From: Nitrososphaerota archaeon
Lineage (GTDB): Archaea; Thermoproteota; Nitrososphaeria; Nitrososphaerales; UBA183
Length of the DNA: 33,062 bases
Assembly: GCA_027886925.1 (NCBI GenBank)
Contig: JAPCJN010000009.1
Coordinates: 1 to 33,062, forward strand
Direction of reading: 5' to 3'
Made by a program: the position numbers and the translations under genes. Below are positions 15,227-22,831 of the stretch, piece by piece. The number at the start of each line of letters is the position of its first letter. The stretch's first letter is position 1. The notes beneath the pieces are model-generated. The model was not told the DNA's origin. It did no database searches and saw only the letters and a list, made by a program, of their open reading frames with translations.

Positions 15227-16346
15227 TTGGCTACGGTGGTGGTTTTGGACGGGCGTTCCTGAGAAGATCAAGAAGATCGAAGAAGACCTTCTAAAGACAC
15301 AGATTAACAAGCACACCGAGCGCCACATCGGCGTCCTCAGGGCGAAGCTCTCGAAGCTCAGGCTGGAGCAGGAAGAGCAGCAGGCACGCCGCTCCGGAAG
15401 CAGCGTGGGGTATGACGTCAAGAAATCAGGGGATGGTACGGTAGTCCTGATAGGCCTGCCTAGCGTCGGGAAATCGACGCTGCTCAACGTGCTGACGAAC
15501 GCAAAGTCGAAGGTCGCCGCCTACCAGTTCACCACGCTCGACGTCGTCCCGGGCGTCCTCGACTACAACGGGGCGCGGATCCAAGTCCTGGACCTGCCAG
15601 GGATCATCCAGGGGGCGTCTTCTGGAAAGGGACTCGGCAAGAGAGTCCTCGCGGTCGCCCGAAACGCAGACCTAATCCTCTTCGTAGTGGACGTGTTCCA
15701 GCCCGAGGCCCGCGCCCTGCTCGAAAAGGAGCTCAGGGCGACCGGCATCAGGACAGACCAAAGGCCGCCCAACGTGGTGATAGAATCCACGACGACCGGA
15801 GGGATATCGGTGGTCTCGCTCGTGAAGCTCACCAAGATTACCGTGGAGCTCGTGAAAGACATCCTCAGGGTCTACGGGATGAACAGCGCTCGAGTCGTGT
15901 TACGAGAAGACATCAACGACGAGCAGCTCATAGATGTCCTCCTCGGCACCAGGGTCTACATACCCTCTCTGACTGTGATGAACAAGATAGACTTGGTCAA
16001 CGCCGGTTTTACGACCGAGCTGATGAGCAAGCTCGATTACGATTTCGTCCCGATCTCTGCAGAGAGCAACCTGAACATCGAGGCGTTGAAGCAGGAGATA
16101 TACCGGAGGTTGGATTTCATAAGGATATACATGAGACGGAGGACGGGCGAGACCGACTACAAAGAGCCCATGATAGTCAGGAACGGGTCGACGGTGCTCG
16201 AGGTGTGCGACAAGGTGCACAGGAAGATCAAGGACGACTTCCGCTACGCCCTGATATGGGGGAAGAGCGTGAAGTTCGACGGGCAGAGGGTCGGGATAAA
16301 CCACGCGCTGAAAGACGAGGACGTCTTGACCCTGGTAACAAAGTGA
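15227..16346 (+). CDS. drg: DRG-type GTPase (OBG/DRG family with TGS domain), N-terminus out of frame by one base
   Basis: DRG GTPases associate with ribosomes and RNA. The G-domain motifs are clear: GLPSVGKST (G1), the Thr in YQFTTLDVVPG (G2), DLPGIIQGA (G3) and NKID (G4). A TGS domain closes the protein (NGSTVLEVCDKVHRKIKDDF). A GTG at 15405 opens this frame, but the family's N-terminal helices lie upstream of it in the same frame: PEKIKKIEEDLLKTQINKH, then HIGVLRAKLSKLR from about 15258. That part has no start codon in frame. A TTG at 15227 with the ribosome-binding site AAGGAGG reads MATVVVL and joins this frame if one G of 15247-15248 is removed, giving about 372 residues, the usual archaeal DRG length. 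Read as an intact gene carrying a one-base error or lesion. Confidence 0.88.
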
Positions 16347-16356
16347 GACCTGAACG

Positions 16357-16794
16357 ATGGCCACGGGACCCATCTCCCCTGCCGAGGTGCTGAGAAAATA
16401 CAAGACGATCGCTGTGGTCGGCGCGTCGAGGAGCCAGCAGAAAGAGGCCTACAGGGTCCCCCGCTATCTCAAGGAGAATGGCTACCAAATCATCCCCATC
16501 AATCCTGCGGCGACGGAGATCATCGGCGAGAAGGCCTACCCGAGCTTGTTGGACCTTCCTCGAGAGACTGCGAAGAACGTGGAGATCGTGGAGGTCTTCA
16601 GGCCGAGCGACGAGCTGCCGGGAGTCGCTCTCCAGGTGGTCGAGATGAAGAAGAGATACGGGCGACCGCATGTATTCTGGGCCCAGCAAGGCCTCCAAAA
16701 TGAGGAGGCACGACGAATCCTCGATGGCAACCAGATCCCTTACGTGATGGATTCTTGCATGAGGACCGTGCACCAGACGTACGTGAAGGGATAG
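16357..16794 (+). CDS. CoA-binding domain protein (COG1832-like)
   Basis: This 145-residue protein is a stand-alone Rossmann CoA-binding domain, beginning MATGPISPAEVLRKYKTIAV. The nucleotide loop is VVGASRSQQKEAYRVPRYL, followed by GYQIIPINPAA and later VFWAQQGLQNEEA, which match the CoA_binding_2 family in order and length. It ends with a conserved-looking cysteine segment VMDSCMRTVHQTY. The family may bind CoA or an acyl-CoA; no reaction is established. It starts 10 bases after drg on the same strand and is probably co-transcribed. Confidence 0.88.
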   Translation: MATGPISPAEVLRKYKTIAVVGASRSQQKEAYRVPRYLKENGYQIIPINPAATEIIGEKAYPSLLDLPRETAKNVEIVEVFRPSDELPGVALQVVEMKKRYGRPHVFWAQQGLQNEEARRILDGNQIPYVMDSCMRTVHQTYVKG

Positions 16795-16815
16795 GCAATT
16801 AGGTAGGCAGTAGGC

Positions 16816-16983
16816 CTATGGCGACTGCTTCAAGAGCTCGTAAAGCCTGAACCGTGCTTCCTCGCCAGGCGAGAGGATGTAGCCGCAGAAATTGCACGTG
16901 ACGCCGGTATCCTTTCGTTTCAAGGAATTCTTGCCGCACTTCGGGCATTTCATGTCCTTCGAGGCGCTTGTGGGTTTCGACAT
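16816..16983 (-). CDS. Small zinc-ribbon protein
   Basis: This is a 55-residue protein with two CxxC knuckles, MKCPKCGKNS and VTCNFCGYIL, 15 residues apart: a compact zinc ribbon of the type found in transcription factors. A longer frame extends upstream to 17046, but a TATA-like box at 17001-17010 is centred 23 bases from the ATG at 16981-16983 and supports the shorter start MSKPTSASKDMKCP. The C-terminal helix is GEEARFRLYELLKQS. Partner and role are unknown. It converges with the CoA-binding gene. Confidence 0.75.
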   Translation of the reverse strand: MSKPTSASKDMKCPKCGKNSLKRKDTGVTCNFCGYILSPGEEARFRLYELLKQSP

Positions 16984-17000
16984 GTGAATCAGCCGCGGAC

Positions 17001-17010
17001 CTGTTAAATG
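17001..17010 (-). promoter_or_regulatory. TATA-like box for the zinc-ribbon gene
   Basis: The minus strand reads CATTTAACAG, 23 bases from the ATG at 16983. It predicts a leaderless message and argues against the longer frame that would begin inside or upstream of this box. Confidence 0.5.
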
Positions 17011-17253
17011 GAGATTTGGAGCGTCCCTTAATAGACTTGCCGACAAAGGAAAGGGAAAGAAAGGAAGAGAGGATGGTCAGCTGGAAGCAATCCCAGATGG
17101 TCGGGGAAGCAGTCCGAAACAGAGATAGTGAGCCATTGCCTTGCAAAAAAAATCGTGAAGGCTTCGTAGGCGCGCTCCCTCTACCTCCGATAGCGCGAGC
17201 TCCTTCCCTTTGCGGGAAGACATATCTCTCCGAAGATAAAACCGGCGGGCGCC

Positions 17254-17517
17254 TTGAACTGGGTGGTCTACGTCCTTAGATGCCGGACCGGAGACCTCTA
17301 CACCGGTTGCACCACAGACCTAGACCGCCGGGTAAAGGAGCACGATTCAGGCAACGGTGGCAAGTTCACGAGAAGCAGGCGTCCTGTGACGGTCGTGTAC
17401 AAAGAAGAATCGAAGAGCAGGTCTGAGGCCCTAAGGAGGGAGTATGCAATCAAGAAGATGAGGCGGAAGGAAAAGCTCGCATTGGTAGCTCAGACGGCTC
17501 TTGCGGCGACCGAGTAG
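17254..17517 (+). CDS. GIY-YIG nuclease domain protein (YhbQ/UPF0213-like)
   Basis: This 87-residue protein matches the stand-alone GIY-YIG endonuclease fold: VVYVLRCRTGDLYTGCTTDL has the paired GIY/YIG-like strands (YVL and YTG), followed by the Arg of DRRVKEH and a late Glu region SRSEALRREYAIKKM. Family members are small DNA nucleases of unclear cell role. The start is a TTG at 17254; CATATCTC about 30 bases upstream could be the promoter. Its 3' end overlaps the convergent methyltransferase by 28 bases. The roughly 240 bases upstream hold no gene I can support and include a run of eight A at 17144-17151. Confidence 0.88.
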   Translation: MNWVVYVLRCRTGDLYTGCTTDLDRRVKEHDSGNGGKFTRSRRPVTVVYKEESKSRSEALRREYAIKKMRRKEKLALVAQTALAATE

Positions 17518-18281
17518 ACAGGACTCTCGGCCCTGAAGACGTCTCTCGTGACGAACGACTCGTAGGTCTGTTGGACCTCCCATCCGGTCGCAGCGAGCCG
17601 CGAGGACAGCTCGTGAGCCGAGTACACCCTGATGTCAGTAGGAAACTCGCCGGAGAACTTGAGCACCTCCCCTTTCCTTCCATGTTTGAGGTAGAACCTC
17701 CACGTGCCTTTCTCCCTAGACCTTGTCGAGTCGAACCGGTAGTTGTCGAGCACGAGGAGCCTCTTGCTCTCTTCGTAGATGTTCTGGGATGGGTTTCGGG
17801 CGATGTAATCTCGGTTTCTCAACCCCGAGATGAGGAGCATGCCGCCCTTTCCGACGGTGCTTCTTGCCTCCCGAAAGAACTTCAGGTCGTCTTCCTCCGA
17901 CCCGTAGCCGATGCTCGTGAAGACGTTCAACACGGCGTCGAACGAACCAGGCTCGAACCTTGAACTGAGCTCGTGCATGTCGCCGGCGAAGAACTTGGCC
18001 CGATCGGGTGCTATCTTGTAGGCGCCGGCTCTCTTCTCCGCCGAGCTTACGAGGTGGGGCGATAGGTCGAGACCCGTTACGACGAACCCAAGTCTCGCCA
18101 AAGGTATCGCGACCCTGCCGATCCCGCATGGGACGTCCAAAATCCTGCAGTTCTTGAGCCCCTTCTCACCCAAGTATGCGGAGATTGCCACTGCGTCCTC
18201 TTCGCCTTTCTCCCACATTCCTTCGAGGACAAGCTCATAGAGCCTAGAGTTTCTGACGAAGACGTCGTTCGCCCAGTCCAC
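17490..18281 (-). CDS. Class I SAM-dependent methyltransferase
   Basis: This 263-residue protein has motif I RILDVPCGIGRVAIPLA (residues 46-62), the acidic turn VTGLDLS (68-74), AKFFAGDMHEL and FDAVLNVFTSIGY for motifs III-IV, and a C-terminal strand-rich insert (TWRFYLKHGRKGEVLKFSG). The layout resembles the methyltransferase at 4087-4890, including the FTSIGY/FSSISY signature, so they are paralogues. The start is a GTG at 18279-18281. The acceptor is unknown. It converges with, and overlaps, the GIY-YIG gene. Confidence 0.85.
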   Translation of the reverse strand: MDWANDVFVRNSRLYELVLEGMWEKGEEDAVAISAYLGEKGLKNCRILDVPCGIGRVAIPLARLGFVVTGLDLSPHLVSSAEKRAGAYKIAPDRAKFFAGDMHELSSRFEPGSFDAVLNVFTSIGYGSEEDDLKFFREARSTVGKGGMLLISGLRNRDYIARNPSQNIYEESKRLLVLDNYRFDSTRSREKGTWRFYLKHGRKGEVLKFSGEFPTDIRVYSAHELSSRLAATGWEVQQTYESFVTRDVFRAESPVYSVAARAV

Positions 18282-18382
18282 GCCTTCCTGTCCCTCATGT
18301 GGATAGAAAAGGCTGGGCCGGACGGACTTTTAGCCGGAGAGTCCCCTGGCGCATTCGGTCGGTCGGTCCGTCGGTCGTTTGG

Positions 18383-19672
18383 TCAATGCCTCGCCCTGAT
18401 TACGAGTCCGACCAGGACCGCGACCGCTCCGGCGAGAGCGATTGTCCCGATGGTGAAAACGTTCAGATTTGACGTCGTCAAAGGAGTCTGAGCCAGGGCC
18501 GGCGCGACGACTGTTGACGTCGGGAGTGGTGGGATCGGCGCGATTTGCGCCGGCGAGGCGGAGCTGCCGTTGTTCTGCGCTACCGCTGCGACAGCCTGTT
18601 GCTGGGCGGCAGGATTGTTTGAGGGGACCGCAGCCGTGTTCGTCGTCACTTGGTTAGGTGCCGCTCCCGCCCCGATGAGGCCGCCTGAAGCCGCTGGTGC
18701 TCCTGAGGCAGCTGACGCACCTGAGGCATATGGGATCACCCGGGACTCCGTGTTCGCCGTCACTACCATGCTTAGTTTCGTCTGAGGTGGCACCACCAAG
18801 CCGGTCGCGCTGAGGTAGACGTAGTTGGGACTGTAGTAGATAGTCACGTTCACGAGTTGGCCGCCCACGTTCACCTGCACCGTCGACACGCTCTTTGGTA
18901 TGTCTACTTGCACCGACTTTGATGCCGATATGGTCAGTGGGACCGCTGGAACTACGAGGTGGGCGACCCCGTCAGCTCCCGTCTGGGCGTTCATCGTGAC
19001 CTTGGCTTGGTTGCCCCAGTACCAGTTCCCGCCCACCACGCTTCCATACACGTATGCGTCCGAGACGGCCGTCCCGTTCTTGTAGCTCACATTCACCGAT
19101 ATGTTCGCCGTTGGGATGTTCGAAGTGGATTGGGTGGCTATGTTAATGCTGGCAGGGCCGCTCACCGAGGTCAGGGAGTAGCCATATTCGGACTGCGGAT
19201 TGTAGTAGCAGGGATACATGATGCCGGCGGCGCTTGAAGAAGCGACGGCTGCCGGGGGGCTGCTCACGGCAGCGCCACTGACCGCTGGGGGAGCAACGCA
19301 CGTGGGTGTCTGGATTGAAGACTTTTCGTAGACGTCAGCAGCGAAGAGGTAGGTGCCAGTCGGGAGCTGGAAAGTCACTTGCGGGTATTGGCCTGAATAA
19401 GTAGCCACGGGCCAACCTGAGGAGTTGTATGCGGTCAGCCCATAGGAGCTTACCAGGCTGACGTTGCTCGGTTGAATCGAGACCTGCACCGAGTTCGTGG
19501 CTCCGGTGCTCGTCGTCGACGCCGCGAGCAGCTGAGGGAATGACGTCAGGCTTACCAAAAATAGAGTAGCTACTGCCGCCGACAGCACGCTTGTTTTGAC
19601 CTTCGGTTTCCGAAGGACTTGCAATATTTGCATAGTCATTTTTGCATCTACCAGGTGTATGGGAGGCACCAT
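18383..19672 (-). CDS. Large secreted, C-terminally anchored surface protein
   Basis: This protein has up to 429 residues. A signal segment (TSVLSAAVATLFLVSLTSFP) follows a basic stretch, and a C-terminal helix (NVFTIGTIALAGAVAVLVGL) ends with the stop-transfer residues RARH. The outside part has strand-rich segments, many Asn-x-Ser/Thr sites for archaeal N-glycosylation, one cysteine pair (TPTC...MYPCYY), and a Ser/Ala/Pro-rich stalk at about residues 315-385. Repeated segments such as VSYKNGTAVSDAYVYGSVVG suggest carboxypeptidase-regulatory-like or Ig-like folds. In-frame ATGs at 19639 and 19633 are alternative starts that fit the signal peptide better. No enzymatic motif is seen; it is likely a cell-wall or adhesion protein. 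Confidence 0.78.
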   Translation of the reverse strand: MVPPIHLVDAKMTMQILQVLRKPKVKTSVLSAAVATLFLVSLTSFPQLLAASTTSTGATNSVQVSIQPSNVSLVSSYGLTAYNSSGWPVATYSGQYPQVTFQLPTGTYLFAADVYEKSSIQTPTCVAPPAVSGAAVSSPPAAVASSSAAGIMYPCYYNPQSEYGYSLTSVSGPASINIATQSTSNIPTANISVNVSYKNGTAVSDAYVYGSVVGGNWYWGNQAKVTMNAQTGADGVAHLVVPAVPLTISASKSVQVDIPKSVSTVQVNVGGQLVNVTIYYSPNYVYLSATGLVVPPQTKLSMVVTANTESRVIPYASGASAASGAPAASGGLIGAGAAPNQVTTNTAAVPSNNPAAQQQAVAAVAQNNGSSASPAQIAPIPPLPTSTVVAPALAQTPLTTSNLNVFTIGTIALAGAVAVLVGLVIRARH

Positions 19673-19689
19673 AGTTGATGCTATGGCGT

Positions 19690-19720
19690 AGAACGCGTGT
19701 TCTGCGCTGCAGAACGGTTC
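19690..19720. promoter_or_regulatory. Alternating AGAAC/GTTCT half-sites upstream of the surface protein
   Basis: AGAAC (19690-19694), GTTCT (19699-19703), AGAAC (19711-19715) and GGTTC (19716-19720) alternate. GTTCTGC and GCAGAAC form a perfect 7-base inverted repeat around GCT. The two AGAAC copies are 21 bases apart, about two helix turns. The array lies just upstream of the surface protein start and may be an operator for it. Confidence 0.4.
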
Positions 19721-19732
19721 GTAATGAAGGTT

Positions 19733-20005
19733 CTAGCCCTGGATTACCTTGGTGCCCAGGAACCTATCGCTGAACTTCTTCACGTAACCTATCTCGAGCG
19801 CGAGGCCGACGATGACGTCCAGAAGCAGGAGCAACCAGTTGACCTTGCTCAGGTTCCGGAGGAAGGCGCCGCCCAGGGTCGGATTCTGCCCGCTGTCCGT
19901 CGTCCGCGGAGCGACCCGCACTTTGTGCAGATGCCACAAGCCTCTACAGGTGTACGCGCCTATATGAGATTGGGGCGCCAAGGCCCTCAGCCGAAGGCGC
20001 CAGAG
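19733..20005 (-). pseudogene. Remnant of a zinc-ribbon/RDD membrane protein gene
   Basis: One minus-strand frame (19733-19981) encodes DSGQNPTLGGAFLRNLSKV followed by NWLLLLLDVIVGLALEIGYV and SDRFLGTKVI. This order matches the end of RDD-family membrane proteins (DG-P-T-A-RN, a hydrophobic helix, then R-LGD-AGT-VI). Only one helix is left. In another frame just upstream lies EACGICTKCGSL, a zinc-ribbon fragment of the kind often placed before RDD domains. The pieces are out of frame and the middle is missing, so I read it as a decayed gene. Only 20-45 bases separate it from cdvB upstream. Confidence 0.4.
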
Positions 20006-20025
20006 CTTTGAGACCCTTTTGGCGT

Positions 20026-20667
20026 CTAGGCTTCTTCCAACGACTCTTCGACGCCCACCGACTGAGGTATGTCCGGGAACTTCTCCCTCATCCTGCTCTC
20101 CGCGACGGCCGCAGCTTCTGAGAGGGCCTTCTCGGCCTCCTCGTTCGCGGTCTCGAAGTTCAGAGAGTAGCCCCCTATCGAACCCGCCTCGACCAGGATA
20201 CCGCTCAACAGGCTCGAGACCTCGCCCATCTCGCCTTCGGCGTCGGGCATGACGCTCGCTATGTCTTGCTTCACGTTCCTCACTATCGCCGTCGCGGGCG
20301 CGAGGGTGGTGACGATGTCTCCGAGCTCTGTTATGGTGTTGAATCTCAGGAGCACTTGCTCGAGAGCTAGCTTGGACTGGGTGACCATCTTCCCAATCCT
20401 ACGGACTTCGGAGAGCTCGTTAGCCAGCATCGATGCCCTCTGGTTTTCGTGCTTTTGGAGGGCCGAGACGGTCTTTATGAAAAGCGTGGAATCTCTCTCG
20501 CGGATCTTTGCCATCGACGTGTCGAGCTTCGACATCACGATCTGTATCTGGCGCATCACCGCGTCCAGCCTTGGTTTTAGGGGGCCGGGGTTGTTGAATG
20601 AGTTCCTCAGCCTTTCGCCTAGCCCCGGTGATTTCTTTCTTTCCCAGTTACTTGTGAATTGTGACAT
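20026..20667 (-). CDS. cdvB: CdvB-like ESCRT-III (Snf7-family) cell-division protein
   Basis: This 213-residue, mostly helical protein has the ESCRT-III core: a basic N-terminus (WERKKSPGLGERLRNSF), the long helical hairpin LDAVMRQIQIVMSKLDTSMA through FIKTVSALQKHENQRASMLA, then RFNTITELGDIVTTLAPATA, and an acidic C-terminus (EAEKALSEAAAVAESRM; GVEESLEEA). These proteins polymerise into membrane-remodelling filaments during archaeal division. No winged-helix domain or clear MIM2 motif follows, so it may be one of the shorter paralogues (CdvB1/B2-like). CdvA and the CdvC/Vps4 ATPase are not adjacent, which is common in Thaumarchaeota, where these genes are scattered. The promoter is not obvious; AATTTTACATG about 45 bases upstream is possible. 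Confidence 0.9.
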   Translation of the reverse strand: MSQFTSNWERKKSPGLGERLRNSFNNPGPLKPRLDAVMRQIQIVMSKLDTSMAKIRERDSTLFIKTVSALQKHENQRASMLANELSEVRRIGKMVTQSKLALEQVLLRFNTITELGDIVTTLAPATAIVRNVKQDIASVMPDAEGEMGEVSSLLSGILVEAGSIGGYSLNFETANEEAEKALSEAAAVAESRMREKFPDIPQSVGVEESLEEA

Positions 20668-21022
20668 CTTTACTCTGGGGTCATTCTAGGGCTAAGTTCG
20701 GGCATGTAAAATTGTCATGACTAACGTGTATGACGATAGTCAAGTGGAATGAAAAACTCCATGCGTTGAGGGCCAACACGCGAGCAGCAATTACGATTGA
20801 TGATGAAGATGATTGTCATTTCGAGAAAACTTGAATTCCGGATGTAATATCGCACAAGACAATCTCGGACAGGTCGCCCGTCCATCTGCTTCCTTGCATT
20901 GGAGCAAGCCCCGGGAGCTGCGTAACTGACTACCGACCTCTGACTTCTGACTTCTGACTGGGATGTGCGTCAGGAACGTCCGCACGACCTACCAACCAAA
21001 CCAAAACGAAAACCGGAGGTGT
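20668..21022. other. Intergenic region without a supported gene
   Basis: No convincing reading frame is present. The stretch is relatively A/T-rich near cdvB. It contains a short 7-base tandem repeat (CTGACTT repeated, about 20940-20960) and an imperfect CTTGC/GCAAG inverted repeat near 20893-20908. The strong hairpins to its right are listed separately. Confidence 0.5.
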
Positions 21023-21050
21023 CGGGGTGCCGTCGGTCGTAGGCACCCCG
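21023..21050. repeat. Strong hairpin A
   Basis: CGGGGTGCC (21023-21031) pairs perfectly with GGCACCCCG (21042-21050) around a 10-base loop. It lies downstream of the minus-strand Cys-repeat gene and 25 bases from hairpin B. It could be part of a transcription end signal or a structured RNA. Confidence 0.7.
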
Positions 21051-21075
21051 TTGCATTGCGTTACGGGCACCCTCG

Positions 21076-21115
21076 AGGCAGGGGTCGGAGTTCACTCCGA
21101 ATAGAACCCCTGCCT
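21076..21115. repeat. Strong hairpin B overlapping the Cys-repeat gene stop
   Basis: AGGCAGGGGT (21076-21085) pairs perfectly with ACCCCTGCCT (21106-21115). Inside lies a second stem, CGGAG (21086-21090) with CTCCG (21095-21099) and loop TTCA. The outer arm covers most of the stop codon of the minus-strand gene, so in RNA it would form exactly at the end of that message. Confidence 0.7.
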
Positions 21116-21602
21116 AGCAGTTGGATGCTAGGGATGCTTCAGGCGGCTCGCATGACATCATGGCCGGTATGATAGGTGCTGCAGCTGCAATCAGGCTTGA
21201 CGAGCTTGAGCACCCAACTCCGCCAGGCACCTCGTCGGCTACCTCTGGAGCTAGGTTAAGACACGCGGGTGCGGCTGCTATAGGTGCTGCCGCCGCTATT
21301 GACGGTGATGCACTCGAATTTACAGTTGTGCACACAGGTACGCCGCCAGGTGCTTCGTCAAAGCATGCGGCTGTGGTTGCGACCGGTGCAGGGAGTGGTG
21401 CTGCTGCTGCGACAGAGCTCGGGCACCCAAATCCTCCAGGTGCCTCGTTCTCTGGAGCTAAGCCCGCTTGGTTAAGACACGCGGGTGCGGCTGCAGTTGC
21501 GGATGGCGCTGCAAAGTAGATGGCCAGACCGATTACGGCGATAACTGCGAGAGCTATCGCCGCGCCTACCGTTGACGCTGCCGTGCGTCGTTCGATGTTC
21601 AT
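21114..21602 (-). CDS. Membrane-anchored protein with four two-cysteine modules
   Basis: This 162-residue protein has one N-terminal helix (STVGAAIALAVIAVIGLAIYF, residues 10-30), serving as signal or anchor. The rest is low-complexity Ala/Pro/Ser linkers carrying eight cysteines in four pairs: C42-C60, C80-C91, C114-C131 and C151-C162. Spacings alternate long and short (17, 10, 16, 10 residues between). The long modules are near copies (ACLNQAGLAPENEAPGGFGC, ACLNLAPEVADEVPGGVGC); the third pair member reads ACFDEAPGGVPVC. A 24-base direct repeat (near 21254 and 21471) underlies the linkers. I do not recognise a family. Outside the membrane the pairs could form disulphides or bind metal. Function unknown. 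Confidence 0.72.
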   Translation of the reverse strand: MNIERRTAASTVGAAIALAVIAVIGLAIYFAAPSATAAAPACLNQAGLAPENEAPGGFGCPSSVAAAAPLPAPVATTAACFDEAPGGVPVCTTVNSSASPSIAAAAPIAAAPACLNLAPEVADEVPGGVGCSSSSSLIAAAAPIIPAMMSCEPPEASLASNC

Positions 21603-21943
21603 ACATCACGACAGCGATTTTTCCGGTCTTTACAAACAACATACAACTCCTATCTGCAACATTCTATGGAAGATCTCAGCGAAAGCAACTCAGGGAAATC
21701 CGTTACATGTCTTCATCCGTCGATGACAATCCCCCGGATTTCTTCCAGAGGAATTTTATGGAAAGAGCCCCCAAAAGCACTTTCGGGAAGTCGACGTGCG
21801 CGTAAGTGTTTCCCTACATCACATTCGCAAGCACAATGGCATGTCCATGAATCCTCAAATCTTCCTACGAGGATTTCAACTCTGGGCTCGTTTCGCAGAA
21901 GGGAGGTCAGGGCGTCCGATGCTCCTGTCCCCTGCCCTCGTGT
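21603..21943. other. Intergenic region without a supported gene
   Basis: 341 bases lie between the start of the Cys-repeat gene and the stop of proC. Frames here are short or have implausible composition. Several A/T-rich patches exist, such as GGAATTTTATGG near 21749-21760, but none sits at a convincing distance from a start. I see nothing else. Confidence 0.5.
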
Positions 21944-22747
21944 CTACCCCTCGCTCTCGAATTTCTTCGCTACTTTCTCGGCGGCTTGGGTCGCTGCCTC
22001 GACTGCGTTCATGATGCTGGTCCTCAGCGAGCCTTTCTCGAGCTCGTAGATGCCGGCGATTGTGGTCCCCGCTGGCGTGGTGACGGTGTCGCGCAGCTCC
22101 GCCGGATGCATCTTCTTCTCGCTGAGAAGGTTTGCAGTCCCTGTCAGGGTCTTCGTGACAAGTTTGAACGAGATATCCCGGGGTATCCCCACCTTGAGCC
22201 CCGCGCTCACCATGGCCTCGATCACCACCGCGATGTAGGCCGGGCCGCTCCCGCTGAGCGCGGTGATGGGGTTCAGCAGCGACTCGGGTACCTCCACGTA
22301 GTCTCCAAAGCATCCGAGGATGAACTCCACCTTTTCCGCGTCAGCCCGGGTGACTCTGGTGCCGAGCGAGTAGGCCGTGATCGCTTCTCCGATGATCGCG
22401 GCGATGTTGGGCATCGTCCTGACGATCTTCGCATCCGGAAGCGCCTTCTCGAGCCTCTGGATCGTTATCGCCGCCATCAGGGAGATGACGATCTTGTCGG
22501 CCGTGAACGGGGAGACTTCGCTCAAGACGTGCTTCCCGTCTCCCGCCTTCACGGCTATCACTATGAGATCGGCCTTCCTCGCAGCGTCCCGGTTGTCGGA
22601 GGTCACGGCGACCTTGTCTGACTTGGCGTGAGCTATCGTCGAGACGTTCCTCTTGGTCATGATGACCTTTGTGACCTGTCTTGACTTGGCGACGGAATTC
22701 GCGACGGCTTCGCCGATCTTTCCGGCCCCGATTACCGCTACGATCAA
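21944..22747 (-). CDS. proC: Pyrroline-5-carboxylate reductase
   Basis: This enzyme makes L-proline from pyrroline-5-carboxylate with NAD(P)H. The 267-residue length is normal. The Rossmann loop is AVIGAGKIGEAVA (residues 4-16), the conserved MPNIAA lies in the middle, and the signature segments TALSGSGPAY and LRDTVTTPAGTTIAG near the C-terminus are diagnostic for ProC. The start is a TTG at 22745-22747, about 30 bases from the TATA-like box at 22773-22782, which it shares with the divergent membrane-anchored protein gene. No other proline genes are adjacent. Confidence 0.95.
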   Translation of the reverse strand: MIVAVIGAGKIGEAVANSVAKSRQVTKVIMTKRNVSTIAHAKSDKVAVTSDNRDAARKADLIVIAVKAGDGKHVLSEVSPFTADKIVISLMAAITIQRLEKALPDAKIVRTMPNIAAIIGEAITAYSLGTRVTRADAEKVEFILGCFGDYVEVPESLLNPITALSGSGPAYIAVVIEAMVSAGLKVGIPRDISFKLVTKTLTGTANLLSEKKMHPAELRDTVTTPAGTTIAGIYELEKGSLRTSIMNAVEAATQAAEKVAKKFESEG

Positions 22748-22772
22748 AGCGTGAAGAGGGCGAGGCGTCTCG

Positions 22773-22782
22773 GGTTAATAAC
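22773..22782. promoter_or_regulatory. Shared TATA-like box between proC and the divergent gene
   Basis: GGTTAATAAC is nearly symmetric (GTTATTAACC on the other strand). It lies 30 bases from the TTG of proC. To the right it predicts a transcript start near 22804, with AAGGAGA at 22816-22822 nine bases before a TTG at 22832. It therefore rules out a start at 22751 for the rightward gene. Confidence 0.5.
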
Positions 22783-22831
22783 TTCCCCTCAGATAGGCGG
22801 CCCTACTCGGATTCCAAGGAGATACACGACC

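Noticed and set aside
18354..18382. GGTC-rich microsatellite between the methyltransferase and surface protein genes
   Set aside because: A short simple repeat without symmetry or conserved context; most likely neutral.
20940..20960. CTGACTT tandem repeat as a CRISPR-like or mobile element feature
   Set aside because: Only about three 7-base units, with no spacers, no longer repeat and no nearby cas or transposase gene.
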